Part shown: piece by piece, positions 17,407 to 29,079 of the stretch
How the letters are laid out: each line of letters begins with the position of its first letter
Numbering within the stretch: the stretch's first letter is position 1
DNA from: Photorhabdus heterorhabditis
GTDB taxonomy: Bacteria; Pseudomonadota; Gammaproteobacteria; Enterobacterales; Enterobacteriaceae
Direction: 5' to 3'
Length of the DNA stretch: 64,000 nt
Assembly: GCF_018448905.1 (NCBI RefSeq)
Contig: NZ_RCWA01000001.1
Span: forward strand, 225,787 to 289,786
Notes under the pieces: generated by a model
The model's input: the letters and a program-made list of their open reading frames with translations, nothing else
What the model was told of the DNA's origin: nothing
The model's database searches: none
Made by a program: the position numbers and the translations under genes

Positions 17407-20196
17407 ATGGCTCAGATAGCAGACAATCCCCTGATTTTGGTTGATGGTTCCTCATACCTTTATCGTGCATATCATGCTTTCCCTCCACTAACCAATAGTG
17501 CAGGTGAACCTACCGGAGCTATGTATGGCGTATTGAATATGCTGCGTAGTATGGTCATGCAATATAAACCGAGCCATGTAGCGGTGGTATTCGATGCCAA
17601 AGGTAAAACTTTTCGTGATGAATTGTTTGCTGAGTATAAGTCCCATCGTCCTCCTATGCCGGATGATTTGCGTGCGCAGATAGAACCGTTGCATCAGATG
17701 GTAGAAGCTATGGGATTACCATTGCTGGTGGTTCCGGGAGTAGAAGCTGATGATGTTATTGGGACTTTGGCGTTACAGGCGGAAAAAGAGGGCCGTGCGG
17801 TGCTTATCAGCACGGGTGATAAAGATATGGCGCAATTGGTAACGCCGAATATCACTCTGATCAATACCATGAATAACACCATTCTGGGACCGGAAGAAGT
17901 GGCTGAGAAGTATGGTGTACCGCCAGAGTTGATTATCGATTTTTTAGCATTGATGGGAGACTCTTCAGATAATATTCCTGGTGTACCGGGTGTAGGGGAG
18001 AAAACGGCACTGGGATTATTGCAAGGGATTGGGGGTATGGATGATATCTTTGCCAATCTGGATAAAATTGCGGGGCTGAATTTCCGGGGAGCAAAAACGT
18101 TGGCGAATAAGATGGAACAGCATAAAGATGTGGCTTATCTCTCTTATAAATTGGCAACAATTAAAACCGATGTTGAATTGGATAAAACCTGTGTTGCTCT
18201 ATCAGTTGCAGAACCGGATACAGAGAAACTACATGAGCTGTTTTCCCGTTATGAATTCAAACGTTGGTTGAGTGATGTGGCAAATGGCGATTGGTTGGCA
18301 GCTAAAGGTAAAAAATCAGCATCTACTGGCAATGATGAATCATCTCCGACTGAGGATACATCTGTTTCGACCACACTCTCTACCGATAATTATCAAACTA
18401 TTCTCAATCAGAAAAGCTTTGATGAGTGGATTGAGAAGCTTAAAAGAGCGTCGGTTTTCGCTTTTGATACCGAAACTGACAGCTTGGATACTTTGACAGC
18501 GAATCTGGTGGGTATGTCATTTGCGATTACTGCCGGAGATGCGGCTTATCTGCCTCTGGGACATGACTATCTGGGTGCGCCAGAGCAGCTTGACAGAGAT
18601 GCGGTACTGGCAGCATTAAAACCGCTGCTTGAAGATAGCAACCTACTGAAAATCGGTCAAAATATTAAGTTCGATCGTGGCGTTCTGGTTCGCTATGGCA
18701 TTGAGTTGCAAGGTATTGCTTACGATACTATGTTGGAATCTTATGTGCTCAACAGCGTTGCAGGTATGGGGCGGCATGATATGGATAGTCTGGCTGAACG
18801 TCATCTAAATCATAAGACCACGACTTTTGAAGAGATTGCCGGTAAAGGTAAAAATCAGCTCACTTTTAATCAGGTTCCGGTGGAACAGGCTGCAATGTAT
18901 GCCGCCGAAGATGCAGATGTGACTTTGTTGCTCCATCAGGCTATGTGGCCGCAATTGCAGAAAGCACCGACGCTAGAAAAAGTATTCCTGAAAACAGAAA
19001 TGCCACTGGTAATGGTACTTTCCCGTATGGAACGTACAGGTGTACTGATTGATTCAAATATTCTGGCTGAGCATTCAAAAGAGATTACTATTCGTTTGGA
19101 TGAATTGGAAAAAGAAGCACATGAATTGGCTGGTGAGGTTTTCAATCTGGCTTCGCCAAAACAGTTACAAGCGATATTATTTGAAAAATTGCATTTACCG
19201 GTAGTGAAGAAAACGCCAGGTGGTGCACCATCTACTAATGAAGAGGTGCTAGAAGAGTTGGCGGATAACCATGCATTACCGAAAGTGATTTTAGAGCATC
19301 GTGGGTTGGCGAAACTGAAATCCACTTACACAGATAAATTGCCGCAGATGGTCCATCCGCTGACCAAACGAGTTCACACTTCCTATCACCAGGCAGTAAC
19401 AGCAACTGGGCGTCTCTCTTCGCGTGATCCTAATCTGCAAAATATTCCTGTCCGTAATGAAGAAGGTCGCCGCATTCGTCAGGCTTTTGTGGCTCCTGAA
19501 GGTTATCGGATTATGGCCGCTGACTATTCTCAGATTGAGTTGCGGATTATGGCTCATTTGTCTCAGGATCAAGGGCTGTTGAAGGCTTTTGCTGAAGGGC
19601 AAGATATTCACCGGGCGACGGCGGCAGAAGTTTTTGGTTTGCCACTGGAACAGGTAACCAGTGAGCAGCGCCGTAGTGCTAAGGCGATTAACTTTGGTTT
19701 GATCTACGGTATGAGTGCATTTGGCCTTTCCCGTCAGTTAGGTATTCCACGCGGTGAAGCCCAGCGTTATATGGAGCTCTATTTTGAGCGTTATCCGGGC
19801 GTATTGGCGTATATGGAGCGTACCCGCGAACAGGCGGAAGAACAGGGTTATATTGAAACGCTAGATGGTCGTCGTCTTTATTTGGCAGATATCAAATCTC
19901 GCAATGGTATGCGTCGTAAGGCAGCAGAGCGTGAAGCTATTAATGCGCCAATGCAGGGAACTGCGGCGGATATCATCAAAAAAGCAATGATTGCGGTGGA
20001 TAACTGGATTATTAGTGAAAAGCCAAAAGTTCGTATGATCATGCAGGTTCACGATGAGCTGGTATTTGAGGTTCATGAATCAGAACTTGAAAGTGCAGAA
20101 CAGAAAATTCGTGAATTGATGGAGAAGAGTTTGGGTCTTGATGTCCCTTTAAAAGTAGATGTGGGTATCGGTGACAATTGGGATCAAGCCCACTAA
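17407..20196 (+). CDS. polA: DNA polymerase I
   Basis: A 929-residue protein, one residue longer than E. coli Pol I. The N-terminal 5'-3' exonuclease (about 1-290) has the [13 protein letters not shown] and [12 protein letters not shown] motifs. The 3'-5' exonuclease (about 325-520) has the Asp-x-Glu of [11 protein letters not shown], and the YAAEDADVT motif. The polymerase domain has motif A ([14 protein letters not shown]), motif B around [13 protein letters not shown] and motif C (VHDELVFEV). It fills gaps after Okazaki primer removal and in repair. It is followed by a good terminator. Nothing is missing. Confidence 0.98.
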   Translation: MAQIADNPLILVDGSSYLYRAYHAFPPLTNSAGEPTGAMYGVLNMLRSMVMQYKPSHVAVVFDAKGKTFRDELFAEYKSHRPPMPDDLRAQIEPLHQMVEAMGLPLLVVPGVEADDVIGTLALQAEKEGRAVLISTGDKDMAQLVTPNITLINTMNNTILGPEEVAEKYGVPPELIIDFLALMGDSSDNIPGVPGVGEKTALGLLQGIGGMDDIFANLDKIAGLNFRGAKTLANKMEQHKDVAYLSYKLATIKTDVELDKTCVALSVAEPDTEKLHELFSRYEFKRWLSDVANGDWLAAKGKKSASTGNDESSPTEDTSVSTTLSTDNYQTILNQKSFDEWIEKLKRASVFAFDTETDSLDTLTANLVGMSFAITAGDAAYLPLGHDYLGAPEQLDRDAVLAALKPLLEDSNLLKIGQNIKFDRGVLVRYGIELQGIAYDTMLESYVLNSVAGMGRHDMDSLAERHLNHKTTTFEEIAGKGKNQLTFNQVPVEQAAMYAAEDADVTLLLHQAMWPQLQKAPTLEKVFLKTEMPLVMVLSRMERTGVLIDSNILAEHSKEITIRLDELEKEAHELAGEVFNLASPKQLQAILFEKLHLPVVKKTPGGAPSTNEEVLEELADNHALPKVILEHRGLAKLKSTYTDKLPQMVHPLTKRVHTSYHQAVTATGRLSSRDPNLQNIPVRNEEGRRIRQAFVAPEGYRIMAADYSQIELRIMAHLSQDQGLLKAFAEGQDIHRATAAEVFGLPLEQVTSEQRRSAKAINFGLIYGMSAFGLSRQLGIPRGEAQRYMELYFERYPGVLAYMERTREQAEEQGYIETLDGRRLYLADIKSRNGMRRKAAEREAINAPMQGTAADIIKKAMIAVDNWIISEKPKVRMIMQVHDELVFEVHESELESAEQKIRELMEKSLGLDVPLKVDVGIGDNWDQAH

Positions 20197-20217
20197 TATG
20201 CCATCTTAATAAGCGAT

Positions 20218-20251
20218 AGGCTGAACCGAGATATTTGGTTCAGCCTTTTTT
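20218..20251 (+). terminator. Rho-independent terminator after polA
   Basis: A 10-base perfect stem (AGGCTGAACC with GGTTCAGCCT) with a 9-base loop is followed by a run of T at 20246-20251, starting 22 bases after the polA stop. Confidence 0.88.
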
Positions 20252-20520
20252 AATTTCAACTAACTCATTGTATTCACCTCGTGGTTTATTCTCCCAGCCT
20301 CCCCACGCTACTCTCCGACCATCTGCCCGCCAAGCGGCGAATGTATTTCCGGTTCCAGTCAGGCTGACGATATCCTGTAATTGGGCAATTGCCGGTGGAA
20401 CCTGGCTGCGGCGGCTTCATTAGCGACGACAGTGTTATCTTTATTGTTGTAGATGTTGTATTCATTATTCCCTTCTGTGGGGCGGTTTCCGACATCCGTG
20501 TCCGCTGAGAAGTCGTTATG
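20240..20520 (-). pseudogene. Remnant of an RCC1-like repeat protein
   Basis: On the minus strand, from about 20380 down to a TGA at 20240, one frame reads VPPAIAQLQDIVSLTGTGN, then FAAWRADGRRVAWGGWEN, ending in VEIKKG. The (A)xxADGxxVAWGG pattern is that of RCC1/beta-propeller-like repeats found in large repetitive surface or hypothetical proteins. Upstream, another frame carries a second short piece with VVANEAAAA, separated by a frameshift. No intact start is present. The last codons run into the polA terminator hairpin. I take it as the decayed tail of a larger gene. Confidence 0.42.
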
Positions 20521-21082
20521 GTGATTTATGCTTTATAATGGGGATTTTTAACCGAAAAATAACTATATTATGTTATTTTTTGGATTTTATATTTTCACTA
20601 ATTAATATTAATAGGTAAATTTAAAAAGTGTAATAAAAGTCAGAAATTGAGTGGCCGGTTAGAGATGTGTTCTTGTCATCATTTTATTCCATTAATGGAA
20701 TATTTTTTATACATTATTCACTGTTTCATTGACAATGGTGAAAAATGGTTTCAGCTGTAGATGAAACAGGGTAATTTCCATTTTTTCATTAATTAATATT
20801 ACTCGTTAGATGTATGTATGGGTAATGCAAAGCAGTTATCAGATGGGATGAGCATAGGTGTTTCTGTAAACTAAATATAACTAATGTAATGATTTTTGTA
20901 CTCGTAAGATGTAGGCCATTGTGTTGTTCGATACATATTAGATCTAGATCGCATAAATATGTAATTAAACTACAGTTAATGGCGATAAAAGAATCAAAAT
21001 CCGCAGCTGAATCGAGATAATCATTGAAAATAAATTACAAAAAAGCTTTTTCTGAGAAATAAAATAAGGTAGAGTTGTCGGC
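20521..21082. other. AT-rich intergenic stretch upstream of Spot 42
   Basis: About 560 bases of A/T-rich sequence without a plausible gene. The Spot 42 promoter must lie at its right end; TAGAGT at 21070-21075 is a candidate -10 seven bases before the RNA start, but no clear -35 box is visible. Confidence 0.35.
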
Positions 21083-21189
21083 GTAGGGTACAGAGGTAAG
21101 ATGTTCTATCTTTCAGACCTTTTACTTCACGTAATCGGATTTAGCTGAATATTAGCTGCCCCAGTCAATTTTGACTGGGGCGTTTTTTT
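21083..21189 (+). ncRNA. spf: Spot 42 small regulatory RNA
   Basis: The stretch starts GTAGGGTACAGAGGTAAG and continues through the ACCTTTTACTTCACGTAATC segment, near-identical to E. coli Spot 42. It ends in the CCCCAGTCA / TGACTGGGG hairpin (21159-21180) and a run of seven T. It lies between polA and engB exactly as in E. coli. There it is an Hfq-dependent base-pairing RNA repressed by cAMP-CRP, acting on central and secondary carbon metabolism mRNAs such as galK. The crp gene is in the same window. The 3' hairpin is also the terminator. Confidence 0.96.
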
Positions 21190-21227
21190 ATCTGCATTTA
21201 ATTATATTAGGATAAGGAAAGGTTGGA

Positions 21228-21860
21228 TTAGATGTCACTTTCAATCTGAACAGCTGCTTGGTTGAACCATATGTCTAGTTTATGCTGTAACTTATCAATC
21301 CCGATCTTTTTCAAGGCAGAGAAGTATTCCACCTGAATATCCCCATTAAGATTTGCTAATTCTCCACGTATTTTAATCAATTGGCTCTTACGGGCGCTGG
21401 ATGTCAATTTATCGGCTTTAGTCAGCAGCACCATAATCGGTACATTCATGGCTACCGCCCATTGGATCATCTGTTGATCAAGATCTTTCAGTGGGTGACG
21501 AATATCCATCAACACGACGAGTCCAAGTAGACATTCGCGTTTTTGCAGGTATTCACCCAGTGCTTTTTGCCATTTACGCTTTATCTCTTCTGGTACTTCA
21601 GCATAACCATAACCTGGCAAATCAACCAAGCGAATGCCTTCTTCGACTTCAAATAAATTGATCAGTTGGGTACGGCCTGGTGTTTTACTGGTACGAGCGA
21701 GGCTTTTTTGTTTTGTCAGGGCATTCAGAGCGCTGGATTTACCTGCATTCGAGCGACCGGCAAACGCGACTTCAATGCCCACATCCTGAGGCAAATGGCG
21801 AATATCAGGTGCGCTCGTGATAAAACGGGTCATATGATAGTTGTAGTTTTTGATGGTCAA
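21228..21860 (-). CDS. engB: Ribosome biogenesis GTP-binding protein EngB (YihA)
   Basis: A 210-residue TRAFAC-class GTPase, the same length as E. coli YihA, needed for 50S subunit assembly and cell division. Visible motifs: G1 [10 protein letters not shown]3 DLPGYGYA, G4 LTKADK. The frame is open to 21974, but I choose the TTG at 21860. A GGGAG ribosome binding site stands about 9-10 bases before it, and it gives the family length and an N-terminus ending in [12 protein letters not shown]. It converges on Spot 42. Use of TTG would suggest modest expression. Confidence 0.94.
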   Translation of the reverse strand: MTIKNYNYHMTRFITSAPDIRHLPQDVGIEVAFAGRSNAGKSSALNALTKQKSLARTSKTPGRTQLINLFEVEEGIRLVDLPGYGYAEVPEEIKRKWQKALGEYLQKRECLLGLVVLMDIRHPLKDLDQQMIQWAVAMNVPIMVLLTKADKLTSSARKSQLIKIRGELANLNGDIQVEYFSALKKIGIDKLQHKLDIWFNQAAVQIESDI

Positions 21861-22166
21861 AATGATTATCTCCCTGAGAAATGCACTGAATATATGGCAA
21901 AGAGGATTATACCGATAGCCGCTGCTTGTTGACAGAATTAAAAATAATGACATATTTCTGACGGACTGAGTCAAACCCGCTATTTTGCCGTCAGTGACTG
22001 CTCTATTTGGGAAATAAAATCTGACCTATTGTGAGAAGATTAATTCTTATCTAAAGCACCATCCGATTGATAGCGTAAATGTAAGTAAATATTGAGCACG
22101 ATGCTGAGGAGATTATTAGAATTGATTCAGCTTGTGTTGTTGACCTTAATAGTATAGGAACCCAGA
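21861..22166. other. Divergent spacer between engB and ppiA
   Basis: About 305 bases carrying the divergent promoters of engB and ppiA. No gene is seen. A TTGACA occurs at 21929-21934, but no well-placed -10 partner could be fixed. A CRP site known upstream of ppiA in E. coli was looked for and not found as a clear TGTGA-N6-TCACA. Confidence 0.35.
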
Positions 22167-22736
22167 ATGTTTAAACGTATTTTAGTGACGCTTGTAACTG
22201 CATGTTCTCTGAGCGCAATGGCACCTCTGGCTTTAGCTGCGGGTGAAACTCATGTAAAGCTGACGACAACAGAGGGTAATATTGAACTGGAATTAAATAG
22301 TCAGAAAGCACCGATTACAACCAAAAACTTTATTGAATACGTTAATGAGGGTTATTACAACAATACAATTTTCCATCGGGTGATCCCTGGATTTATGGTT
22401 CAGGGAGGCGGTTTTACCAAAGACTTGCAGCAGAAAGCGACGAAAGCGCCAATTAAAAATGAGGCAGATAATAAGCTGCGTAATTTACGTGGAACTATCT
22501 CTATGGCGCGTACCGCCGATAAAGACAGTGCCACTAGCCAATTCTTTATCAACGTAGCGGATAATGCTTTTCTTGATCATGGTCAGCGTGATTTTGGTTA
22601 TGCAGTATTTGGTAAGGTCGTAAAAGGTATGGATGTTGTAGATAAAATTTCTCAGGTGAAAACTGAAAATGTCGGTCCATACCAGAATGTACCAGTTAAA
22701 CCCGTGGTTATCCTATCTGCTGAAATTATCCCCTAA
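22167..22736 (+). CDS. ppiA: Periplasmic peptidyl-prolyl cis-trans isomerase A (cyclophilin)
   Basis: A 189-residue protein with a Sec signal peptide ending near AALALAA-type residues (about 1-25) and a cyclophilin domain. Recognisable cyclophilin segments are [13 protein letters not shown] with the catalytic Arg, and [15 protein letters not shown]. The family catalyses proline isomerisation during folding of periplasmic proteins. Length matches E. coli PpiA (190). In E. coli the next genes are yhfG, fic and pabA; here yhfG and fic are absent and a YcgJ-like gene on the opposite strand fills the gap. Confidence 0.94.
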   Translation: MFKRILVTLVTACSLSAMAPLALAAGETHVKLTTTEGNIELELNSQKAPITTKNFIEYVNEGYYNNTIFHRVIPGFMVQGGGFTKDLQQKATKAPIKNEADNKLRNLRGTISMARTADKDSATSQFFINVADNAFLDHGQRDFGYAVFGKVVKGMDVVDKISQVKTENVGPYQNVPVKPVVILSAEIIP

Positions 22737-22816
22737 TTTTTTTCTGAGACATGAACTATTACGGTGGTTGCGGCAGTTTTTAGTCTTTTGGTTAACTTAC
22801 ATCTGATTAAAAATGT

Positions 22817-22841
22817 GGCCTTCATTGAATGAATGAAGGCC
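22817..22841 (-). terminator. Terminator shared by ppiA and the convergent YcgJ-like gene
   Basis: A 10-base perfect stem (GGCCTTCATT with AATGAAGGCC) around a five-base loop. Read on the minus strand it is followed by ACATTTTTAA, giving a T run suited to the YcgJ-like transcript. Confidence 0.6.
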
Positions 22842-22851
22842 AGTTTCGCCA

Positions 22852-23202
22852 TTATTCATACATCTTTTGGGTAAATTCTTTATTCACTTCGGTTCGTGGA
22901 AAATATCTATCTTTGTAGCATTTCCTCTCTTTATTCTCGCAGTGTACACCATTACTTAAAGTGAATGACGAAAAGTCAATATCTTTACCATCACCAATCT
23001 CATTTTTCAGGTGTTCTGCTGCTTTTTTTCCTAAATGCTTTTCGGTTAATTTTACCGACACACCTTGTTGATCAGCGCAATATTTTCCTTTTTTATCGCA
23101 AATCACGCCTTTTACTGGGAAGAAAATATTGGCAGCCTTAGTTGTGGCTAGCGTGGGGAAGGACAGTAGAAAAAGAGATGCTATAATCAGTTTTGTCTTC
23201 AT
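22852..23202 (-). CDS. YcgJ-like small secreted protein
   Basis: A 116-residue protein with a Sec signal peptide (MKTKLIIASLFLLSFPTLA, about 1-22) and four Cys in the mature part (in VICDKKGKYCAD and HCENKERKCY), suggesting two disulfides. The segment VICDKKGKYCADQQGVSV followed by LTEKHLGKKAAE resembles the YcgJ / Fels-1 prophage protein-like family, whose function is unknown. It is probably periplasmic. It is monocistronic, convergent with ppiA and divergent from pabA, and its presence between these two genes is unlike the E. coli order. Confidence 0.7.
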   Translation of the reverse strand: MKTKLIIASLFLLSFPTLATTKAANIFFPVKGVICDKKGKYCADQQGVSVKLTEKHLGKKAAEHLKNEIGDGKDIDFSSFTLSNGVHCENKERKCYKDRYFPRTEVNKEFTQKMYE

Positions 23203-23444
23203 AACAATTACCTTTACTTATGGAATATCAAAATAGAGCATATGTTTTGTAGGTTTGAGGGTAAGTTGATTGAGTAAAAGATAGCCATTGATTTTGTTGT
23301 GCTATGCTACAAATGTTGATGTGCTATGATAGCCGCCCCGTTGTCGTTAGGCCGTTTTACCTGAAAGTCATGTTGTTCATGATAAATAAATTGCAGGAGT
23401 GGCAGGACAGCAAATACAGCGATAAATGAGTAGGATTGTTTCCT

Positions 23445-24020
23445 ATGTTATTAATAATAGATAACTACGATTCTTTTACATATAACTTATATCAATACTT
23501 TTGTGAATTGGGAATAGATGTTTTAGTTAAGCGCAATGATGAATTACTGCTTGAGGATATTGAGAGATTAGCTCCCACTCATCTTGTTATTTCCCCAGGC
23601 CCTTGTACGCCAAATGAAGCAGGCATTTCTCTGACTGCGATTTCGCATTTTGCGGGGCAGTTGCCGATTTTGGGTGTTTGCCTTGGACATCAGGCAATTG
23701 GACAGGCATTTGGTGCCAGTGTAGTAAAAGCTAGAGAAGTCATGCATGGGAAAACTTCTGCTATTCATCATAATCAGCAAGGTGTGTTTAAAGGTCTTAA
23801 TCGGCCATTAACGGTTACCCGTTACCATTCATTGGTGATTGCTGCGGAAACATTACCTGCTTCATTTGAGGTGACTGCATGGAGCCAGCATGACGGCAAT
23901 GTAGATGAAATCATGGGAATTCGTCACCGCACGTTGCCTCTGGAAGGTGTGCAGTTCCATCCAGAAAGTATTCTCAGCGAGCAAGGGCATCAGCTACTGA
24001 GAAACTTCCTTAGATATTAA
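23445..24020 (+). CDS. pabA: Aminodeoxychorismate synthase glutamine amidotransferase subunit
   Basis: A 191-residue class I glutamine amidotransferase. With PabB it makes 4-amino-4-deoxychorismate for folate synthesis. The triad is visible: nucleophile Cys in [14 protein letters not shown], and His and Glu in [14 protein letters not shown]. The ATG at 23445 ([15 protein letters not shown]) is chosen over TTG at 23436 because AGGA at 23432-23435 is correctly spaced and it gives the family N-terminus. argD follows in the same direction after 123 bases, as in E. coli. TrpG (anthranilate synthase) is the alternative, but context favours PabA. Confidence 0.94.
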   Translation: MLLIIDNYDSFTYNLYQYFCELGIDVLVKRNDELLLEDIERLAPTHLVISPGPCTPNEAGISLTAISHFAGQLPILGVCLGHQAIGQAFGASVVKAREVMHGKTSAIHHNQQGVFKGLNRPLTVTRYHSLVIAAETLPASFEVTAWSQHDGNVDEIMGIRHRTLPLEGVQFHPESILSEQGHQLLRNFLRY

Positions 24021-24128
24021 CCAGATACCAATAATTTCTTCATTTATTCATCTTTTTCATTGGCCCATCTTTGATTTTTTATGCGTATTTTGTGATTATA
24101 TTTTCACTTTTAAATAATGTATATATAA

Positions 24129-25355
<1,227 letters not shown>

Positions 25356-25368
25356 CGAATACAAGAAA

Positions 25369-25395
25369 AATCAGCGCAAATATAATGCGCTGATT
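25369..25395. terminator. Bidirectional terminator between argD and crp
   Basis: A 10-base perfect stem (AATCAGCGCA with TGCGCTGATT) around a seven-base loop. The A-run before it (25366-25370) gives the T run for the minus-strand crp transcript. On the plus strand it can end argD, with a weaker tail. Confidence 0.78.
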
Positions 25396-25404
25396 CATCA
25401 GGTA

Positions 25405-26037
25405 TTAACGTGTACCGTAAACAACAATTGTTTTGCCGTGTGCGGAAATCAGGTTTTGATCTTCCAGCATTTTCAGGATACGACCAACCGTTTCACGGGA
25501 ACAGCCAACAATTTGGCCAATTTCCTGACGTGTGATTTTGATTTGCATCCCATCCGGGTGGGTCATAGCATCTGGTTGTTTTGCCAAATTCAGCAAGGTC
25601 TGAGCAATACGGCCGGTAACATCCAGAAAGGCTAGATTACCGACTTTCTCAGAAGTCGTTTGCAAACGGCTTGCCATTTGGGCAGATAAACGCATTAGAA
25701 TATCCGGGTTGACCTGAATCAGTTGGCGGAATTTTTTATAGGAAATTTCAGCCACTTCACAGGCACTTTTAGCCCGTACCCAGGCTGTACGCTCTTGCCC
25801 TTCTTCAAATAATCCAAGTTCGCCAATGAAATCTCCCTGATTTAAATAGGAGAGGATCATCTCTTTGCCTTCTTCATCTTTAATCAAAACTGCAACAGAG
25901 CCTTTTACGATATAGTAAAGCGTCTCTGCTTTTTCGCCTTGATGAATAAGCGTGCTTTTAGATGGATATTTATGAATATGGCAGTGTGACAAAAACCATT
26001 CAAGAGTGGGGTCTGTTTGTGGCTTGCCGAGAACCAT
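25405..26037 (-). CDS. crp: cAMP receptor protein Crp
   Basis: A 210-residue global regulator, nearly residue-for-residue identical to E. coli Crp as I recall it (start [20 protein letters not shown], end KTIVVYGTR). The N-terminal cyclic-nucleotide domain has [15 protein letters not shown], and the C-terminal helix-turn-helix has [13 protein letters not shown] few substitutions are visible, such as Thr for Ser next to the cAMP-binding Arg. The ATG at 26037 is the family start; the frame upstream adds only MKR. yhfA lies divergently, as in E. coli. It is likely to control spf and other genes here. Confidence 0.98.
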   Translation of the reverse strand: MVLGKPQTDPTLEWFLSHCHIHKYPSKSTLIHQGEKAETLYYIVKGSVAVLIKDEEGKEMILSYLNQGDFIGELGLFEEGQERTAWVRAKSACEVAEISYKKFRQLIQVNPDILMRLSAQMASRLQTTSEKVGNLAFLDVTGRIAQTLLNLAKQPDAMTHPDGMQIKITRQEIGQIVGCSRETVGRILKMLEDQNLISAHGKTIVVYGTR

Positions 26038-26358
26038 TCGCTTCATCCTCTGTTGTTATCGCTGCCTAAATAACATGAGAATCTAAAAGTTTCTCATCAG
26101 GCTGGCTTATAAAGACACTAGCTTAACATATTAGTTTGTCGAAAAACCGACAGGTGAAAGTTTTATATAGGTTATCTAAAATTTGAACCCTGAGTATTGA
26201 TCCTAACCTAATATATACCTGACCTGCTTCTGTTTGTAGCACAGGAAAAGGTTTCTGTCTTGTCTTGTATTGTTTCAGCATCATGAACTGCGCATTAGAT
26301 TGCCAGTTTAATACCGAAAGGGTAGGCTTTAATGCAAAAAATGGTTTAAGGGGGGATT
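26038..26358. promoter_or_regulatory. Divergent crp-yhfA regulatory spacer
   Basis: About 320 bases between divergent genes and therefore the promoter region of both. In E. coli this region carries CRP sites for autoregulation. No clean TGTGA-N6-TCACA was found by eye. A GGGGGA ribosome binding site precedes yhfA. Confidence 0.4.
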
Positions 26359-26766
26359 ATGCAAGCACGGGTAAAATGGGTTGAAGGGTTATCTCTTTTG
26401 GGGGAGTCGTCTTCGGGTCATCAGATAATGATGGATGGAAATGCCGGCGATAAGGCACCAAGCCCAATGGAAATGGTATTAATGGCAGCGGGTGGTTGCA
26501 GTACGATTGATGTTGTTTCTATTTTGCAGAAAGGTAGATATGACGTAATAGATTGTGAGGTAAAATTAACTTCCCGCCGTCGTGAAGAAGCGCCGCGCTT
26601 GTTTACTCATATAAATCTGCATTTCATTGTGACAGGCAAAGATTTAACAGATAAAGCGGTTGAACGTGCTGTTATACTTTCCGCAGAAAAATATTGCTCT
26701 GTTTCGTTGATGCTGGGAAAGTCAGTTGAAATCACCCACAGTTTTGAAATTAAAGATGCAGATTAA
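26359..26766 (+). CDS. yhfA: OsmC family protein YhfA
   Basis: A 135-residue OsmC-fold protein. OsmC/Ohr relatives reduce peroxides with two conserved Cys, and both are present here: one in AAGGCSTIDV and one in EKYCSVSLMLGK. The physiological substrate of YhfA is unknown. It is divergent from crp and convergent with prkB, the arrangement seen in E. coli. Length is as in E. coli (134). Confidence 0.92.
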   Translation: MQARVKWVEGLSLLGESSSGHQIMMDGNAGDKAPSPMEMVLMAAGGCSTIDVVSILQKGRYDVIDCEVKLTSRRREEAPRLFTHINLHFIVTGKDLTDKAVERAVILSAEKYCSVSLMLGKSVEITHSFEIKDAD

Positions 26767-26795
26767 GATATTATTTATTGATTAAAAAATAACGG

Positions 26796-26826
26796 CAGGT
26801 AACTAACATTTCAGTTACCTGTTTTA
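26796..26826. terminator. Terminator between yhfA and prkB
   Basis: A nine-base perfect stem (CAGGTAACT with AGTTACCTG) and eight-base loop, followed by TTTTATT on the plus strand. An A-rich stretch before it could also serve the minus strand. It lies 30 bases after yhfA. Confidence 0.75.
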
Positions 26827-26891
26827 TTAACTGAATAATGTAAAGATGTGAATTCAGAGACTGGATTTTTTACATTTATCCCAGGTTCTGA

Positions 26892-27761
26892 TCAGCAAAT
26901 CTTTTCCCCTTCCAGCAATCGTTGTACTAATGGCGTCATAATTAATTCCATTGCCAATCCCATTTTTCCGCCTGGAACCACAATGGTATTAATACTTGAA
27001 ACGAATGAGCCTTGTAGCATTGATAACAGGTACGGGAAATCAATCTGAGTCAGATCACGGAAACGGATGACAATGAAACTTTCATCCAATGATGGAATGG
27101 CTTTGGCTGAAAATGGGTTGGAGGTATCCACGGTAGGGACACGTTGAAAGTTGATATGTGTTCGCGAAAATTGTGGCGTAATGTAATTGATATAATCATC
27201 CATAGAACGAACAACAGAATCCATCACCGCTTCTTGTGAATGTCCTCGTTCCCCGGTATCACGGATAAGTTTCTGTATCCATTCAAGGTTGACAATCGGC
27301 ACTACTCCTACCAGCAGATCGACATGGCTGGCAACGTTATGTTGTGGTGTTACAACACCACCATGTAGACCTTCATAGAACAGCACATCGGTTTGCTTGG
27401 GTAAGGATGCCCATGGCGTAAATGTACCGGGTAGCTGGTTGTAAGGAACGGCATCGTCATAAGTATGAAGATATTTCCGACGACGGCCTTCACCCGTTTC
27501 ACCATAGTCAATCATGGTTTTTTCCAGCATGCCAAAATCATTGGCTTCTGGCCCAAAGTAACTGATATGTCTGCCTTGTTCTTTGGCTTTACGAATTGCT
27601 GCATCCATTTCAGGGCGGGTGTAACGGTGGAAACTGTCTCCTTCTATTTGTGCCGCACTGATGTTAAGTTGCTGGAAAATTTTACGGAAAGCTAAACTCG
27701 TTGTTGTTGTTCCGGCCCCACTGGAGCCGGTAATAGCGATAATCGGATGTCTGGCTGACAT
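26892..27761 (-). CDS. prkB: Phosphoribulokinase-like kinase PrkB (YhfV-region)
   Basis: A 289-residue P-loop kinase of the phosphoribulokinase family, with the nucleotide-binding motif ITGSSGAGTTTTS at 10-22 and family segments QIEGDSFHRYTRPEMD and FYEGLHGG. Enterics lack RuBisCO, so its true substrate in these bacteria is not established. It is transcribed in the same direction as yheT and yheU, with yheU ending 20 bases upstream, so yheT-yheU-prkB probably form one operon. Length is typical (E. coli 289). Confidence 0.93.
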   Translation of the reverse strand: MSARHPIIAITGSSGAGTTTTSLAFRKIFQQLNISAAQIEGDSFHRYTRPEMDAAIRKAKEQGRHISYFGPEANDFGMLEKTMIDYGETGEGRRRKYLHTYDDAVPYNQLPGTFTPWASLPKQTDVLFYEGLHGGVVTPQHNVASHVDLLVGVVPIVNLEWIQKLIRDTGERGHSQEAVMDSVVRSMDDYINYITPQFSRTHINFQRVPTVDTSNPFSAKAIPSLDESFIVIRFRDLTQIDFPYLLSMLQGSFVSSINTIVVPGGKMGLAMELIMTPLVQRLLEGEKIC

Positions 27762-27781
27762 AAACAGTAAACTCCATAATG

Positions 27782-28000
27782 TTAAGAATCGAACATTTCT
27801 TTCGGCATAATATTGATGCTTTCATGCAGTTCAGACCACACCAGCATAACATCTCCTCGTTCTAACTGACGGCGTATATCAGTGACTTTCTGCTCAAGCG
27901 ATTTTTCATGTTCGCCATAGTCAGTACCTTCCCGCAGGACAAAGCTCTCTATCAAATTTAGCAGAGTTTCTGGTTCCAGTTGTTGCCACGGAATAATCAT
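27782..28000 (-). CDS. yheU: YheU family protein
   Basis: A 72-residue protein of unknown function, the same length as E. coli YheU. It begins [30 protein letters not shown], which is the family signature. The frame reaches 28054, but the ATG at 28000 is chosen because it gives that N-terminus and overlaps the yheT stop by four bases (ATGA), implying coupled translation. It lies between yheT and prkB. Confidence 0.92.
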   Translation of the reverse strand: MIIPWQQLEPETLLNLIESFVLREGTDYGEHEKSLEQKVTDIRRQLERGDVMLVWSELHESINIMPKEMFDS

Positions 28001-28977
28001 TGCGGTTGCTCCAGATAAGATGACAGCCAACCTGGAATACGTTGTTCCAGCCACATTTGTGGTTTCTTCAGTGAACCACTGACAAAGCCGACGTGTCCAC
28101 CATGTTCTGTCATTTGATATTCAATATTCTTAGGCAGAGTTTTGAGATCAGGGACAACTTCTGGCGACATAAAGGGATCGTCTTTGGCATGAATAATCAG
28201 CAGTGGCACAGTAATGTCAGGCAGACGTGGCAGTGCACTGCACTGGCGATAGTAGTCTACTGCATCTTTAAAATTGTGGAGCTTTGCGGTTACAATTTCA
28301 TCAAATTCCCGAATGCGTTTCAATCTTTTTACCTGAGACAGATTGATTGGCAGTGAATTTGGGTAGCGTAGCAATTTGCGAGTAATATTGCGTTTCAGGC
28401 TATTAAGCAGATAGCGCTCATAAACTTGAGAAAATCCTCTTTCTATCCGGTTGGAGCAGGCTTCCAGCATCAGAGGCGCGGAGACAACGACCGCAGCATT
28501 GACTTGGGCATTTGTTTTTTCTTCTGCCAGATAACAGGCCAGTACATTACCACCAATTGAATAACCCACAGCTGAGGTTGGTACATCACCGTAGGTCTGT
28601 TTCAGCCAGTTTAAAAAATAACGGGCATCGTTTGTTTCGCCTGAGTGATAGAGACGTTTCTGGCGGTTTGGTTCACCACTGCACCCACGAAAGTGCATGA
28701 CAACACCAAGCCAGCCTTTTTTCTGACAGATATGGAGCAAACCGTTGGCGTAAGGGCTATTGAAACTGCCCTCCAGCCCATGAAACAGGATCAACCGTGG
28801 CTTGTGGGCCGCAGTTGTCGGATCTTCACTCCATGCCAGGTCAACAAAATCGTTATCGGGCAGATTAAGTCGTTGCCAGTATGGTTGCAATGTAGGATAC
28901 CACCGCATCAAACGCGGAAGTAATGTTTGCAAATGTGGATTACTGACTCCGGTTAGAGGACGAAAGATATCAGACAT
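27997..28977 (-). CDS. yheT: Alpha/beta-fold hydrolase YheT
   Basis: A 326-residue alpha/beta hydrolase of the YheT/ABHD1-3 type. Visible features: [16 protein letters not shown] for the oxyanion region, the nucleophile elbow [15 protein letters not shown] with Ser, the Asp in [10 protein letters not shown], and the His in [12 protein letters not shown]. The substrate is unproven; family members are esterases or lipid hydrolases. It is first of the yheT-yheU-prkB group. Length is close to E. coli YheT (340). Confidence 0.93.
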   Translation of the reverse strand: MSDIFRPLTGVSNPHLQTLLPRLMRWYPTLQPYWQRLNLPDNDFVDLAWSEDPTTAAHKPRLILFHGLEGSFNSPYANGLLHICQKKGWLGVVMHFRGCSGEPNRQKRLYHSGETNDARYFLNWLKQTYGDVPTSAVGYSIGGNVLACYLAEEKTNAQVNAAVVVSAPLMLEACSNRIERGFSQVYERYLLNSLKRNITRKLLRYPNSLPINLSQVKRLKRIREFDEIVTAKLHNFKDAVDYYRQCSALPRLPDITVPLLIIHAKDDPFMSPEVVPDLKTLPKNIEYQMTEHGGHVGFVSGSLKKPQMWLEQRIPGWLSSYLEQPQ

Positions 28978-29079
28978 AATGGTTCCGATTTAATGATTAG
29001 TTATATTGTATGATGAATAACATACTGATATTTTCTGTGAAAGGGAAACGCCATTATTCAGGATGAAAGGTAACTATTC

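Noticed and set aside
20235-20423. Plus-strand 62-codon frame after polA
   Set aside because: It overlaps the polA terminator and is antisense to the RCC1-like remnant.
24075-24110. Possible CRP site upstream of argD (TGTGA followed by TTCAC)
   Set aside because: The half-site spacing is seven rather than six and the right half is imperfect.
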